Positions 12,014 to 25,080 of a stretch of DNA of 64,000 nt are shown piece after piece. The translations under genes were made by a program, and so were the position numbers. The stretch is taken from assembly GCF_964186585.1 (NCBI RefSeq), contig NZ_OZ075067.1, positions 1,054,001 to 1,118,000 of the forward strand, in the 5' to 3' direction. Below the pieces are notes generated by a model that was given only the letters and a program-made list of their open reading frames with translations, made no database searches and had not been told where the DNA came from. Source of the stretch: Microbacterium sp. MM2322 (GTDB taxonomy: Bacteria > Actinomycetota > Actinomycetes > Actinomycetales > Microbacteriaceae). The number at the start of each line of letters is the position of its first letter. The first letter of the stretch is position 1.

Positions 12014-12655
12014 ATGACTCCCCGTGTCGCTGTGATCGCCGACATCGTCGGCTCGCGCGATCTCGTCGATCGCGCGGGAGCGCAGCGCTCGATCGTCGCG
12101 ACCGCTCATCAGGTACATGCCGACCACCCGGTGACGACATCTCCCATGACGGCGACCGTCGGCGACGAGTTCCAGGCCGTCTACCCCGATCTCGCGGCCG
12201 CCTTGACCTCGCTCCTGTTGGTTCAGCTGCGCCTCCCGGACGGCGTGCACCTGCGGTTCGGGCTCGGCGTCGGAGATGTCGACCCCATTGATGACACCAT
12301 CACCGACGGGCCCGGCTGGTGGGCTGCGCGTGCCGCGATCGACGAGGCTCACCGTCTGCAGGACCGCGCCGTGCCGCGGGCACGCACGAGGATCGCCGCC
12401 GCGGAGGGAGAGGATGCCGTCATGCTCGAACGCATCGCGTACGCCAACGCCTACGTCCTCGCCCGCGACGAGCTCGTCGCTTCGATGAGCGACCGCAGTC
12501 GCCGCCTCACGTACGGCAGGTGCCTCGGGCGCACCCAGCGCGAACTGGCGGATGCCGAGGGAATCACCCAACCGGCGGTCTCACAGGCTCTCGCGAGTGC
12601 CGGCTCGGCCGCGCTCGTCGCGGGGTTCGCCGACCTGGTCAAGGATCTGCCGTGA
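12014..12655 (+). CDS. SatD family protein (HTH-containing)
   Basis: The 213-aa protein begins with VIADIVGSRDL, typical of SatD, and holds GDEFQAVY near residue 52. The C-terminal third (about 170-205, RTQRELADAEGITQPAVSQALASAGS) reads as a helix-turn-helix of the kind that binds DNA. SatD was named from a streptococcal acid-tolerance operon; its biochemistry is poorly known. The ATG start fits a leaderless transcript. It overlaps the next membrane protein gene as GTGA, so the two form a pair. Confidence 0.75.
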   Translation: MTPRVAVIADIVGSRDLVDRAGAQRSIVATAHQVHADHPVTTSPMTATVGDEFQAVYPDLAAALTSLLLVQLRLPDGVHLRFGLGVGDVDPIDDTITDGPGWWAARAAIDEAHRLQDRAVPRARTRIAAAEGEDAVMLERIAYANAYVLARDELVASMSDRSRRLTYGRCLGRTQRELADAEGITQPAVSQALASAGSAALVAGFADLVKDLP

Positions 12656-13347
12656 TCGGCGCCGGGATCGTCCTGCTGGCGGTCGGCCTCGCAGATCTCA
12701 TTCGCCTGCACGTCCCGGCACGTCTCCGTGTGCCGAGCTATGCACTCGCGGTCCTCGCTGTCCTGATCGGCTCCGCCGGAGCAGATGCCGCGATCTGGGC
12801 GTTCGTCGCTGTGGGCGTCGCCGTGCTGTGGGTCGTCGCGACCCCGGGTTCCACCGTGGGGCGGTCGGGCCTGTGGCCGATCGTCGGCGTTGCACTTGTG
12901 ACACTCGGCGCCGTCGCATTCGAAGGTGTCCGCGCCGATCAAGGCCCGCTGGGAGCGCTCTGGCCGGTCGACTCGCCGCTGGGTGCCGTCAGTCTCGACG
13001 TCGGCGTCTTCGTTGTCGGGACGCTCGTCTTCCTGACAGAGTCCGGCAACGTCGTGGTCCGATCCGCACTCCGGGGCGGCGATGTCGCGTCGGATGCGCC
13101 GACCGTGCTTAAGGGCGGCCGCCTCATCGGGCCGCTCGAACGGGTGCTGGTGTTCGCCCTGACCGTGACGGGAGCATTCACGCTGCTCGCCGCCGTCCTC
13201 GCCGCGAAGGGGATCGTGCGGTTCCCGGAGATCTCCCGCGACACCGATCTCGGCACGCGCGCCGAGTACTTCCTCATCGGCAGCCTCGTCAGTTGGGCGT
13301 CGGCGCTCGGCGCAGCCTTCTTGCTCTGGTGGGGGACGTCCACCTGA
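12652..13347 (+). CDS. Membrane protein, DUF3307-like partner of SatD
   Basis: A 231-aa protein with about seven hydrophobic segments. Its C-terminal half has GGRLIGPLERVLVF followed by AAKGIVRFPEI, a pattern I associate with DUF3307 membrane proteins that sit next to satD-like genes in other phyla. GTG at 12652 overlaps the SatD stop. The function is unknown. The assignment rests on motif memory and pairing, not on a profile search. Confidence 0.6.
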   Translation: MIGAGIVLLAVGLADLIRLHVPARLRVPSYALAVLAVLIGSAGADAAIWAFVAVGVAVLWVVATPGSTVGRSGLWPIVGVALVTLGAVAFEGVRADQGPLGALWPVDSPLGAVSLDVGVFVVGTLVFLTESGNVVVRSALRGGDVASDAPTVLKGGRLIGPLERVLVFALTVTGAFTLLAAVLAAKGIVRFPEISRDTDLGTRAEYFLIGSLVSWASALGAAFLLWWGTST

Positions 13348-13385
13348 TCCTTGCCGCCCCGAGATTTATCTGCTTGTCTCTCGGC

Positions 13386-13736
13386 ATGGCGAAAATGGAG
13401 CACTTCGAGATTCCCGTCGATGACATCGATCGGGCGCAGGCCTTCTACAAAGACGTCCTCGGCTTCGATTACACCCCCTGGGGCGAGGAGATGGGGACGA
13501 TCACACAGCCCGATGGCGAGGGCGCCAACGGCGACCTTCACGTCCGGGATGTCGTGCCGCACCCGACGGTCGTCTTCACCGTGGACCGAATCGAGGACAC
13601 CGTCGCACTCGCCGTCGCTGCCGGCGGTGAGCAGGTGGGGGAGATCCAGCCGCTCACCGAGCGCTCGCGCTGGGTCTATCTCCGCGATTCGGAGGGCAAC
13701 GTGATCGGCCTCTACGACGAGGTGTCACCGGACTGA
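13386..13736 (+). CDS. VOC family (glyoxalase/bleomycin resistance-like) protein
   Basis: A 116-aa single-domain vicinal-oxygen-chelate protein. The N-terminal HFEIPVDDIDRAQAFYKDVLGF and C-terminal RDSEGNVIGLYDE are standard VOC halves. The metal-binding residues would be His6 and the glutamate near the C-terminus. Such proteins cover glyoxalases, extradiol dioxygenases and resistance proteins, and the substrate is not evident. I place the start at ATG 13386 (MAKMEHFEIP), rather than further upstream in the open frame, because homology begins there. Confidence 0.8.
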   Translation: MAKMEHFEIPVDDIDRAQAFYKDVLGFDYTPWGEEMGTITQPDGEGANGDLHVRDVVPHPTVVFTVDRIEDTVALAVAAGGEQVGEIQPLTERSRWVYLRDSEGNVIGLYDEVSPD

Positions 13737-13768
13737 TCCGCCCGGACCCCGCTGGTAGCCTGGAAGGC

Positions 13769-15082
13769 GTGTCTGAAACCGTTCCGAGCGTCGAAGTGAC
13801 GGCCCTCGCACCCGCCAACGACCCGTCCTTCGAGAACGTATGGGACGAGATCGTCTGGCGCGGCCTTGTGCACGTGTCGACCGACGAGGGGGCGCTGCGG
13901 GAGCTTCTCGGTGGCGACCCCATCACGTTCTACTGCGGATTCGACCCGACGGCGGCGTCGCTGCACCTCGGGCATCTGGTGCAGTTGCTGACCGTGCGAC
14001 GTCTACAACTCGCCGGACACCATCCCCTCGGACTCGTGGGGGGATCGACGGGGCTCATCGGCGATCCTCGTCCGACAGCGGAGCGCACCCTCAACTCGCG
14101 AGAGACCGTCGCCGACTGGGTAGGACGGCTCCGTAGCCAGATCGAGCGTTACCTCAGTTTCGACGGGGAGAACGCGGCTCGGATGGTCAACAACCTCGAC
14201 TGGACGGCGCCGCTGTCCGCGATCGACTTCCTTCGAGAGATCGGAAAGCACTACCGCGTCGGCACCATGCTGAAGAAGGATGCCGTCGCCGCCCGGCTCA
14301 ACTCGGATGCCGGCATCAGCTACACGGAATTCAGTTACCAGATCCTGCAGGGACTGGACTTCCTCGAGCTCTTCCGCCAGTACGGCTGCGTTCTCCAGAC
14401 CGGCGGATCGGACCAATGGGGCAACCTCACGAGCGGAACGGACCTCATCCATCGCGTCGAGGGGGTCAGCGTGCACGCGATCGGCACTCCGCTAATCACC
14501 AACAGCGATGGCACGAAGTTCGGCAAGAGCGAGGGCAATGCGATCTGGATCGACGCTGAGCTGACGAGCCCGTTCTCGTTCTACCAATTCTGGCTATCGA
14601 CGGCGGACGCGGACGTCGTCCAGCGGTTGAAGATCTTCACGTTCCTCACCAGAGAAAAGATCGAGGAGTACGCGGGCCTCGTCGAAACCGAACCCTTTCG
14701 GAGGGCAGCTCAGAAGCGCCTCGCACTCGAGGTGTGTGCCGTCGTCCATGGCCTCGAGGCGACGGAGGCCGTCATCGCCGCGACCGAAGCTCTTTTCGGG
14801 CAGGGGGATCTCCGCAGTTTGGATGCGGCGACCCTCCGGTCCGCTCTCTCCGAGCTTCCGCACGTGGTGGCGGAACAGCCCGTCCCAATCGTTCAAGCGT
14901 TGATCGACACCGCACTCGTCCCGAGTGCGAGTGAGGCACGGCGAGCGATCGCCCAGGGGGGCGTGAGCGTGGACGGCGAGAAGATCGCGGACGACACGTA
15001 CATGGTGTCCGGGACCTTGCCGGGCGGAGTCTCCGTGGTTCGGCGAGGCAAGAAGACCCTCGCCGGAGTCTTCGTCGCCTGA
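13769..15082 (+). CDS. tyrS: Tyrosyl-tRNA synthetase
   Basis: This 437-aa class I synthetase charges tRNA-Tyr. The HIGH-type motif is in SLHLGHL (about residue 68-74), the KMSKS-type loop is KFGKS (about 250-254), and an S4 RNA-binding domain ends the protein (SEARRAIAQGGVSVDGEKI). GTG at 13769 lies 7 nt after TAGCCT, suggesting leaderless transcription. A strong hairpin follows the gene at 15098-15134. Confidence 0.96.
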   Translation: MSETVPSVEVTALAPANDPSFENVWDEIVWRGLVHVSTDEGALRELLGGDPITFYCGFDPTAASLHLGHLVQLLTVRRLQLAGHHPLGLVGGSTGLIGDPRPTAERTLNSRETVADWVGRLRSQIERYLSFDGENAARMVNNLDWTAPLSAIDFLREIGKHYRVGTMLKKDAVAARLNSDAGISYTEFSYQILQGLDFLELFRQYGCVLQTGGSDQWGNLTSGTDLIHRVEGVSVHAIGTPLITNSDGTKFGKSEGNAIWIDAELTSPFSFYQFWLSTADADVVQRLKIFTFLTREKIEEYAGLVETEPFRRAAQKRLALEVCAVVHGLEATEAVIAATEALFGQGDLRSLDAATLRSALSELPHVVAEQPVPIVQALIDTALVPSASEARRAIAQGGVSVDGEKIADDTYMVSGTLPGGVSVVRRGKKTLAGVFVA

Positions 15083-15097
15083 CCGGCCACTCGCCTG

Positions 15098-15134
15098 ACG
15101 GCCGCCCGTTCTCTCCCGGAGAGTGGGCGGCCGT
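15098..15134 (+). terminator. Hairpin terminator after tyrS
   Basis: ACGGCCGCCC (15098-15107) pairs perfectly with GGGCGGCCGT (15125-15134), with an inner CTCTC/GAGAG stem in the loop. No T-run follows, as is common in high-GC actinobacteria. It separates tyrS from the rRNA operon. Confidence 0.7.
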
Positions 15135-15672
15135 CGCCGTTCGTCAGGGCTCGTGCACCACGCGACACGCCCGGGATGCGGGCGTGATTTGCCCGACTCC
15201 TGGCAGCCGCGTAACTTATTACTTGTTCGCCCCACAGGGAAGAGCGAGAGTCCGAAAGGCCTCCGGCCCCCTCAAGCGGAGAACAAAATCCATCCCAAAC
15301 CTCTCCTAGAGAGAACAAGGCCTTGTGGTCTAGGATGGGGACTCCACCTCGAAGCCCCGTGGTGATGAGCCTGTACGACCTTCTGGTTGCTGCATGCCGT
15401 CCCGTACGGGAGTCGAGCGAAGAGTAGAGAGGTTGCCTCACTACGAAGCCCTTGTGGGTGGTGTGGGAGCATCCGATCCTTGAGAACTCAACAGCGTGCA
15501 CTTGTCAAATGCCAAATAACCTCTACCCAGTTTCGGCTGGGTGAGATTCCTTTGGATCAAAGTCCGGCTTCTTCCGGGAAGTCGGCATTAGATAGTCAGC
15601 AATGATTTATCTGTTTGGTCAGTTCAAACTCGCTGCTTCGGCCTATTCCGGTCGTTGTCAGTATTTTTCTTT
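15135..15672 (+). promoter_or_regulatory. rRNA operon promoter and leader region
   Basis: No gene is seen in this stretch. A promoter candidate is TTGCCC (15189-15194), a 17-nt spacer, then TAACTT (15212-15217). TAGGAT at 15331-15336 could be a second -10. A boxA-like antitermination element TTGAGAACTCAACAG lies at about 15480-15494, and a related TTTGAGAACTACACAG recurs in the 16S-23S spacer at about 17473. GTCAAATG (15504-15511) is complementary to CATTTGAC (17272-17279) beyond the 16S gene, forming the likely RNase III processing stem of pre-16S. A small hairpin CCCAGTTTCGGCTGGG is at 15526-15541. Confidence 0.55.
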
Positions 15673-20688
<5,016 letters not shown>

Positions 20689-20785
20689 CACACCGTTTAG
20701 GTGCTTGCGTCCACTGAGTGGTTCTCGATGTACGGTCGAGAACCGCATAACGTTTAATCGTTGTGCAGATTGAAACATCAATAGT

Positions 20786-20902
20786 GTTTCGGCGGCCATA
20801 GCGTGAGGGAAACGCCCGGTTACATTCCGAACCCGGAAGCTAAGCCTCACAGCGCCGATGGTACTGCAGGGGGGACCCTGTGGGAGAGTAGGACACCGCC
20901 GG
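20786..20902 (+). rRNA. rrf: 5S ribosomal RNA
   Basis: About 117 nt, from GTTTCGGCGGCCATAGCG to the matching GACACCGCCGGAC. The conserved CCCGGTTACATTCCGAACCC segment and the terminal helix are present. It follows 23S by about 100 nt and precedes a very strong terminator. Confidence 0.93.
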
Positions 20903-20913
20903 ACTTCTTTCGT

Positions 20914-20945
20914 GAAATGGCCACCCAAAGTTGGGTGGCCATTTC
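20914..20945 (+). terminator. Intrinsic terminator of the rRNA operon
   Basis: GAAATGGCCACCCAA (20914-20928) and TTGGGTGGCCATTTC (20931-20945) form a perfect 15-bp inverted repeat with an AG centre. Thymines at its 3' arm serve as the short U-tract. It ends transcription 31 bp before the next start codon. Confidence 0.88.
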
Positions 20946-20976
20946 TCGTTAACGCGTATGCAGGAGGACAGAGAAG

Positions 20977-23025
20977 ATGACTGACGAGAAGCGCCCTGAC
21001 AAGTCGGGCGGTAAGCGGAAGTTCACGCCTGCTTCCTCGAGCTCGCGTGACGATCGATCGCGCGACCGCGCCCGCCCGGATCGTGGAGATCGCGATCGCG
21101 GTGCATCTGAGCGTCGCGATGGCGAACGGAGTTCGGCTCCCCGTCGCGACGGGGAGCGTCCCTCGTATCCGAAGCGTGATGGTGACCGTCCGCAGCGTGA
21201 TGGGGATCGTCGTCCCAACGAGAACCGTGGTGGCGATCGGCCCTCGTATCCGCGTCGCGATGGCGACCGACCGTCGTACCCGCGGCGGGATGGAGAACGC
21301 CGTCCGTACGAGAAACGTGACGGAGATCGTCCGTCGTACCCGAAGCGTGACGGGGACCGTCCGTCGTACCCGAAGCGTGACGGGGACCGCTCGTCGAACC
21401 CGAAGCGTGATGAGGAACGCCGTCCGTATGAACGGCGTGACGGTGACCGTCCCTCGTCCGCGCGTCGTGATGGCGATCGTCCGTCGTACCCGCGTCGTGA
21501 TGGCGATCGTCCGTCGTACCCGCGTCGCGACGGCGATCGTCCGTCGTACCCGCGTCGTGATGGCGATCGTCCGTCGTACCCGCGTCGTGATGGCGATCGT
21601 CCGTCGTACCCGCGTCGTGATGGCGATCGTCCGTCGTACCCGCGTCGCGACGGCGATCGTCCGTCGTATCCGAAGCGTGATGGCGATCGTCCGTCGTATC
21701 CGCGTCGCGATGGCGATCGTCCGTCGTATCCGAAGCGGGATGGCGATCGTCCGTCGTATCCGCGTCGCGATGGTGACCGTCCCTCGTATCCCAAGCGGGA
21801 TGGGGAACGCCGTCCGTACGAGCAGCGCGACGGAGACCGTCCGTCGTACCCGCGTCGCGACGGCGATCGTCCGTCGTACCCGAAGCGCGACGGAGACCGG
21901 CCGTCCTATCCGCGTCGGGACGGAGATCGCCCCTCGTATCCGAAGCGGGATGGCGATCGTCCGTCGTATCCGAAGCGGGACGGGGACCGTCCCTCTTACC
22001 CGCGTCGGGACGGGGACCGCCCCTCTTACCCGCGCCGGGACGGGGACCGGCCGTCGTACCCGAGCCGTGACGGCGACCGCCGATCGTCTCGCCCGCCCCA
22101 GGATTCGGACCGCCGCAGCATGCCGGCAGGTCCGGTCGTACCTGACGAGATCACAGCTCGTGACCTCAATGGGGCAGCCCGCAACGAGCTGAAGACACTG
22201 AGCAAGGACAATGCCGAGCAGGTCGCTCGGCACCTCGCGATGGCAGCACTGCACATCGACGACGACCCGGCACTGGCACACGAGCACGCACTGGCGGCAT
22301 CCCGGAGCGCAGGCCGAATCGCAGTCGTCCGCGAAACAGTCGCGATCACGGCTTACGCAGTCGGGGACTTCGCGCTGGCTCTGCGGGAACTGCGGACGTT
22401 CCGTCGCATCTCCGGTCGAGACGACCAGATCGCCCTCATGGTCGACAGCGAGCGCGGCGTCGGGCGACCGGATCGCGCCCTCGAGGTCGGCCGCGCTGTC
22501 GACCGCGCAGCGCTTCCCACGGACGTGCGCGTCGAGTTGGCGATCGCCATGTCGGGCGCCCGTCTAGACCTGGGGCAGACTGACCGCGCCCTGCAGGAAC
22601 TCGACATCCCCGAACTCGATCCCGACACCGCCTATCCGTGGAGCCCGGGCCTCTTCGCCGCGCGCGCGGCTGTTCTCGAAGAGCTCGGTCAGGTCGACGA
22701 AGCAGCGAAGTGGCAGCGGCGTGCAGATGTCGCGGAGGCTGCGCTCGGAGAGATCGACGCTGACACGGAGACGATCGAGGTCGATGAAATCGACGAGATC
22801 GAGATCGATGAGGAGCCTGAGGGCGACGACGAGATCGACGACGATGAGACCGAGATCGACGACGAAGCCGAGGGCGAGCTCGAAACCGAGTTCGACGCCG
22901 AGGTTTCGGCCGTCGACGAACTCGACGGCGAGAAGGATGCCGCTGCGTCGGCGAGCCCGGATGCCTCCGAAACCGCCGAGACGCCGGCATCCGATCGGGA
23001 GGACGGCCCGGAGGATCGCGCCTGA
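20977..23025 (+). CDS. Repeat-rich protein: basic decapeptide-repeat N-terminus, TPR-like core, acidic tail
   Basis: A 682-aa protein of unknown function. Residues about 45-370 hold roughly thirty copies of a ten-residue unit close to RDGDRPSYPR, with K, R, S or Q variants and occasional RRPYE units. This region is highly charged, basic, and surely disordered. Residues about 388-590 are helical, with alternating short helices like tetratricopeptide repeats. The last 90 residues are strongly acidic (many DE, EID). ATG at 20977 has a good Shine-Dalgarno, AGGAGG. It starts 31 bp after the rRNA terminator and overlaps the HAD gene. Similar proteins in Microbacteriaceae carry only generic names. 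Confidence 0.8.
   Translation: MTDEKRPDKSGGKRKFTPASSSSRDDRSRDRARPDRGDRDRGASERRDGERSSAPRRDGERPSYPKRDGDRPQRDGDRRPNENRGGDRPSYPRRDGDRPSYPRRDGERRPYEKRDGDRPSYPKRDGDRPSYPKRDGDRSSNPKRDEERRPYERRDGDRPSSARRDGDRPSYPRRDGDRPSYPRRDGDRPSYPRRDGDRPSYPRRDGDRPSYPRRDGDRPSYPRRDGDRPSYPKRDGDRPSYPRRDGDRPSYPKRDGDRPSYPRRDGDRPSYPKRDGERRPYEQRDGDRPSYPRRDGDRPSYPKRDGDRPSYPRRDGDRPSYPKRDGDRPSYPKRDGDRPSYPRRDGDRPSYPRRDGDRPSYPSRDGDRRSSRPPQDSDRRSMPAGPVVPDEITARDLNGAARNELKTLSKDNAEQVARHLAMAALHIDDDPALAHEHALAASRSAGRIAVVRETVAITAYAVGDFALALRELRTFRRISGRDDQIALMVDSERGVGRPDRALEVGRAVDRAALPTDVRVELAIAMSGARLDLGQTDRALQELDIPELDPDTAYPWSPGLFAARAAVLEELGQVDEAAKWQRRADVAEAALGEIDADTETIEVDEIDEIEIDEEPEGDDEIDDDETEIDDEAEGELETEFDAEVSAVDELDGEKDAAASASPDASETAETPASDREDGPEDRA
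21115..22085 (+). repeat. Tandem 30-bp coding repeats (about thirty copies)
   Basis: The DNA encoding the decapeptide units repeats every 30 bp, with blocks such as cgtcgtgatggcgatcgtcc almost identical over 21461-21760. The high identity of neighbouring copies suggests recent expansion by slippage or unequal recombination, so copy number may vary between strains. The reverse strand also stays open, producing misleading arginine/serine-rich frames. Confidence 0.85.
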
Positions 23026-24056
23026 TGGGACTCTTCTCCCGCTCTCGGCCCACTCCGCTGGACGGCGTCGATCTGGTCCTCGCGGATCTGGACGGCGTCG
23101 TCTATGCCGGTGACTCCGCGATCCCGCACGCCGTCGAAGCGTTGACAGCGTCCCGCGCTCAGCGGCCGCTCGCCTACATCACGAACAACGCCTCGCGGCG
23201 TGACAGCGTCGTGGCGGCGCATCTCACCGACCTCGGTCTCGAGACGCAGCCGCGCGAAGTGGTCACGAGCCCCCAGGCTGCGGTCCGACTTCTGCGCGAC
23301 AAGGTGCCGGCCGGTGCGACGATCCTGGTCGTCGGCGGGGACGGACTCGTCTTCGAGCTCGAGAAGGCGGGGTACGCGGTGACGCGGAGCGCAGACGATA
23401 GGCCTGCGGCCGTCGTCCAGGGCTTCGCACCCGAAGTCGGTTGGGCACAGCTCGCCGAAGCCGCCTACGCCCTCGCGCTGCCCGAAGACGAGGGGGGCAT
23501 CCCGTGGATCGCGACGAACACCGACTGGACGATCCCGCAGTCTCGCGGCATCGCACCGGGTAACGGCACGCTCGTGTCCGCGGTCCACACCGCCGTCGGT
23601 CGCCTTGCGACCGTCGCGGGAAAGCCCGAACGGCCGATCTTCGACGAAGCGGTCGCGCGGTTCGGGGCGCAGCATCCACTCTTCATCGGCGACCGGCTCG
23701 ACACCGACATCGCCGGCGCTCAGGCAGCCGGAATCGAATCGGTCCTCGTGCTCACGGGAATCGATCGGCCCAAGCACGTCCTTGCGGCACCGACAGTCTC
23801 GCGTCCGACGTACATCGTCGGCGACCTGCGGGAACTCCACGAGCCGTACCCCGAGACGATCGTCAAGGGCGATGTGACCACGGTCGGCGGCGCCTCTGTG
23901 CGGATCGATGGACCTGACGTGCACATCGTCTCGGAGGGGGATCGCCCCGTCGACCTCGTCCGTGCCGGCGCAGCTGCCATCTGGGCCACCGGTCGCGCGA
24001 TCTACGGTTTCCGTGTGCCGGAGCGCCTGTACGCCGACCCGTTCCACCGCCGCTGA
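23025..24056 (+). CDS. HAD-IIA family sugar-phosphate phosphatase (NagD-like)
   Basis: A 343-aa cytoplasmic hydrolase. The nucleophile motif is DLDGVVY (Asp21, Asp23 as acid/base), motif II is ITNNAS, and motif IV is GDRLDTDIAGA. Such enzymes dephosphorylate small phosphates, including p-nitrophenyl phosphate, glycerol phosphate or nucleotide monophosphates; the true substrate is open. ATG at 23025 overlaps the preceding TGA by one base. The last 60 residues (after VKGDVTTVGG) are a helical extension not needed for the core fold. Confidence 0.85.
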   Translation: MGLFSRSRPTPLDGVDLVLADLDGVVYAGDSAIPHAVEALTASRAQRPLAYITNNASRRDSVVAAHLTDLGLETQPREVVTSPQAAVRLLRDKVPAGATILVVGGDGLVFELEKAGYAVTRSADDRPAAVVQGFAPEVGWAQLAEAAYALALPEDEGGIPWIATNTDWTIPQSRGIAPGNGTLVSAVHTAVGRLATVAGKPERPIFDEAVARFGAQHPLFIGDRLDTDIAGAQAAGIESVLVLTGIDRPKHVLAAPTVSRPTYIVGDLRELHEPYPETIVKGDVTTVGGASVRIDGPDVHIVSEGDRPVDLVRAGAAAIWATGRAIYGFRVPERLYADPFHRR

Positions 24057-24112
24057 TCACGGCGCGCTCCCCCTCACGACCCGCGTCCGCGGGGCCGCGT
24101 AGGGTGGGGATC

Positions 24113-24277
24113 ATGTCGATGGATGCTGCGGACGGCGACGCGCGCCGGGAGGATCTCCTCTCAACGCTCGAGGTCATCGAGGACCAGCCCTTGGGGGAGC
24201 GGGCCGCGGCCTACGCACTGCTCCACGATGAGCTGGCCAAGCGCCTCGAATCGGGTCCACGCGACCCGAACGCATGA
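24113..24277 (+). CDS. Small conserved-looking protein upstream of tlyA (54 aa)
   Basis: A short gene from ATG 24113 to TGA 24277, encoding a mostly helical acidic peptide (EDLLSTLEVIEDQPLGERAA, then YALLHDELAKRLE). TAGGGT lies 7 nt upstream, so it may be the leaderless first gene of the tlyA-nadK-recN operon, and its stop overlaps the tlyA ATG. Small proteins of this kind precede tlyA in other actinobacteria. Function unknown. Confidence 0.7.
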   Translation: MSMDAADGDARREDLLSTLEVIEDQPLGERAAAYALLHDELAKRLESGPRDPNA

Positions 24278-25080
24278 GCACCCGCCTCGACGCGGCTGTC
24301 GCCGCTCGCGGGCTCGCGCGTAGCCGCACGCACGCGGCGCAACTCATCGATGCCGGCCTGGTGAGCGTCGACGGGCACCCCGTGGTGAAGTCCTCCGTGA
24401 AGGTCGGCGACGATCAGGTGATCGAGGTCGCGGCATCCGATCACTACGTGAGCCGCGCTGCGCACAAGCTCATCGCCGCCCTCGACGCCTTCGACGTCGA
24501 CCCGTCTGGACGCGTCGCCCTCGACATGGGCGCCTCCACGGGAGGGTTCACCCAGGTCCTCGTCGAGCGCGGCGCAACCCGGGTACTCGCTGTGGACGTC
24601 GGGCACGGCCAGCTCTCCGCGGAGGTTGCCGGGCTCCCCGAGGTCATCTCGGTCGAAGGCTTCAACGTGCGGCACATGACACCGACGTCTCTCGCAGAGG
24701 CGAGCGGCTCGGCAGACGTTCCTTCGCTCGTCACCGGCGACCTCTCCTTCATCTCCCTCACTCACGTCCTGCCCGCGGCGGCCTCGGTCTGCGATCCCCG
24801 CGGCGATCTCGTGCTGCTGATCAAGCCGCAGTTCGAAGTCGGACGCACCGGCGTCCGAGAAGGACTGGTGACGGATGCCGGGCGCCGGGCCGACGCCGTC
24901 GCCACCGTCCTCTGGGCGGCCTGGGATGCCGGCCTCGGCACTCACGGCGTGATCGCGTCCCCGATCGCGGGAACCCACGGCAATCGCGAGTTCCTCGCAC
25001 ATCTCCGTCCCGGGACGAGCGACGACGTGAATCCGACACAATGGTTGGACACCGTGAACCGACTGGCGGGAGCCGCATGA
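24274..25080 (+). CDS. tlyA: TlyA family rRNA 2'-O-methyltransferase
   Basis: This 268-aa protein combines an S4 RNA-binding domain (residues about 1-60) with an FtsJ/RrmJ-like methyltransferase (ALDMGASTGGFTQ near 87-99 binds SAM). In mycobacteria TlyA methylates 16S C1409 and 23S C1920, and its presence sets sensitivity to capreomycin. The catalytic-type lysine lies in LLIKPQFEVG. It overlaps nadK as ATGA. Confidence 0.93.
   Translation: MSTRLDAAVAARGLARSRTHAAQLIDAGLVSVDGHPVVKSSVKVGDDQVIEVAASDHYVSRAAHKLIAALDAFDVDPSGRVALDMGASTGGFTQVLVERGATRVLAVDVGHGQLSAEVAGLPEVISVEGFNVRHMTPTSLAEASGSADVPSLVTGDLSFISLTHVLPAAASVCDPRGDLVLLIKPQFEVGRTGVREGLVTDAGRRADAVATVLWAAWDAGLGTHGVIASPIAGTHGNREFLAHLRPGTSDDVNPTQWLDTVNRLAGAA

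Noticed and set aside
13737..13768. T-box or other riboswitch before tyrS
   Set aside because: Only 32 bp separate the genes, and the promoter appears to start at the GTG; there is no room for a leader.
21115..22085. Regular 30-bp repeats resembling a CRISPR array
   Set aside because: The repeats are contiguous with no spacers, stay in frame as coding sequence and have no cas genes nearby.
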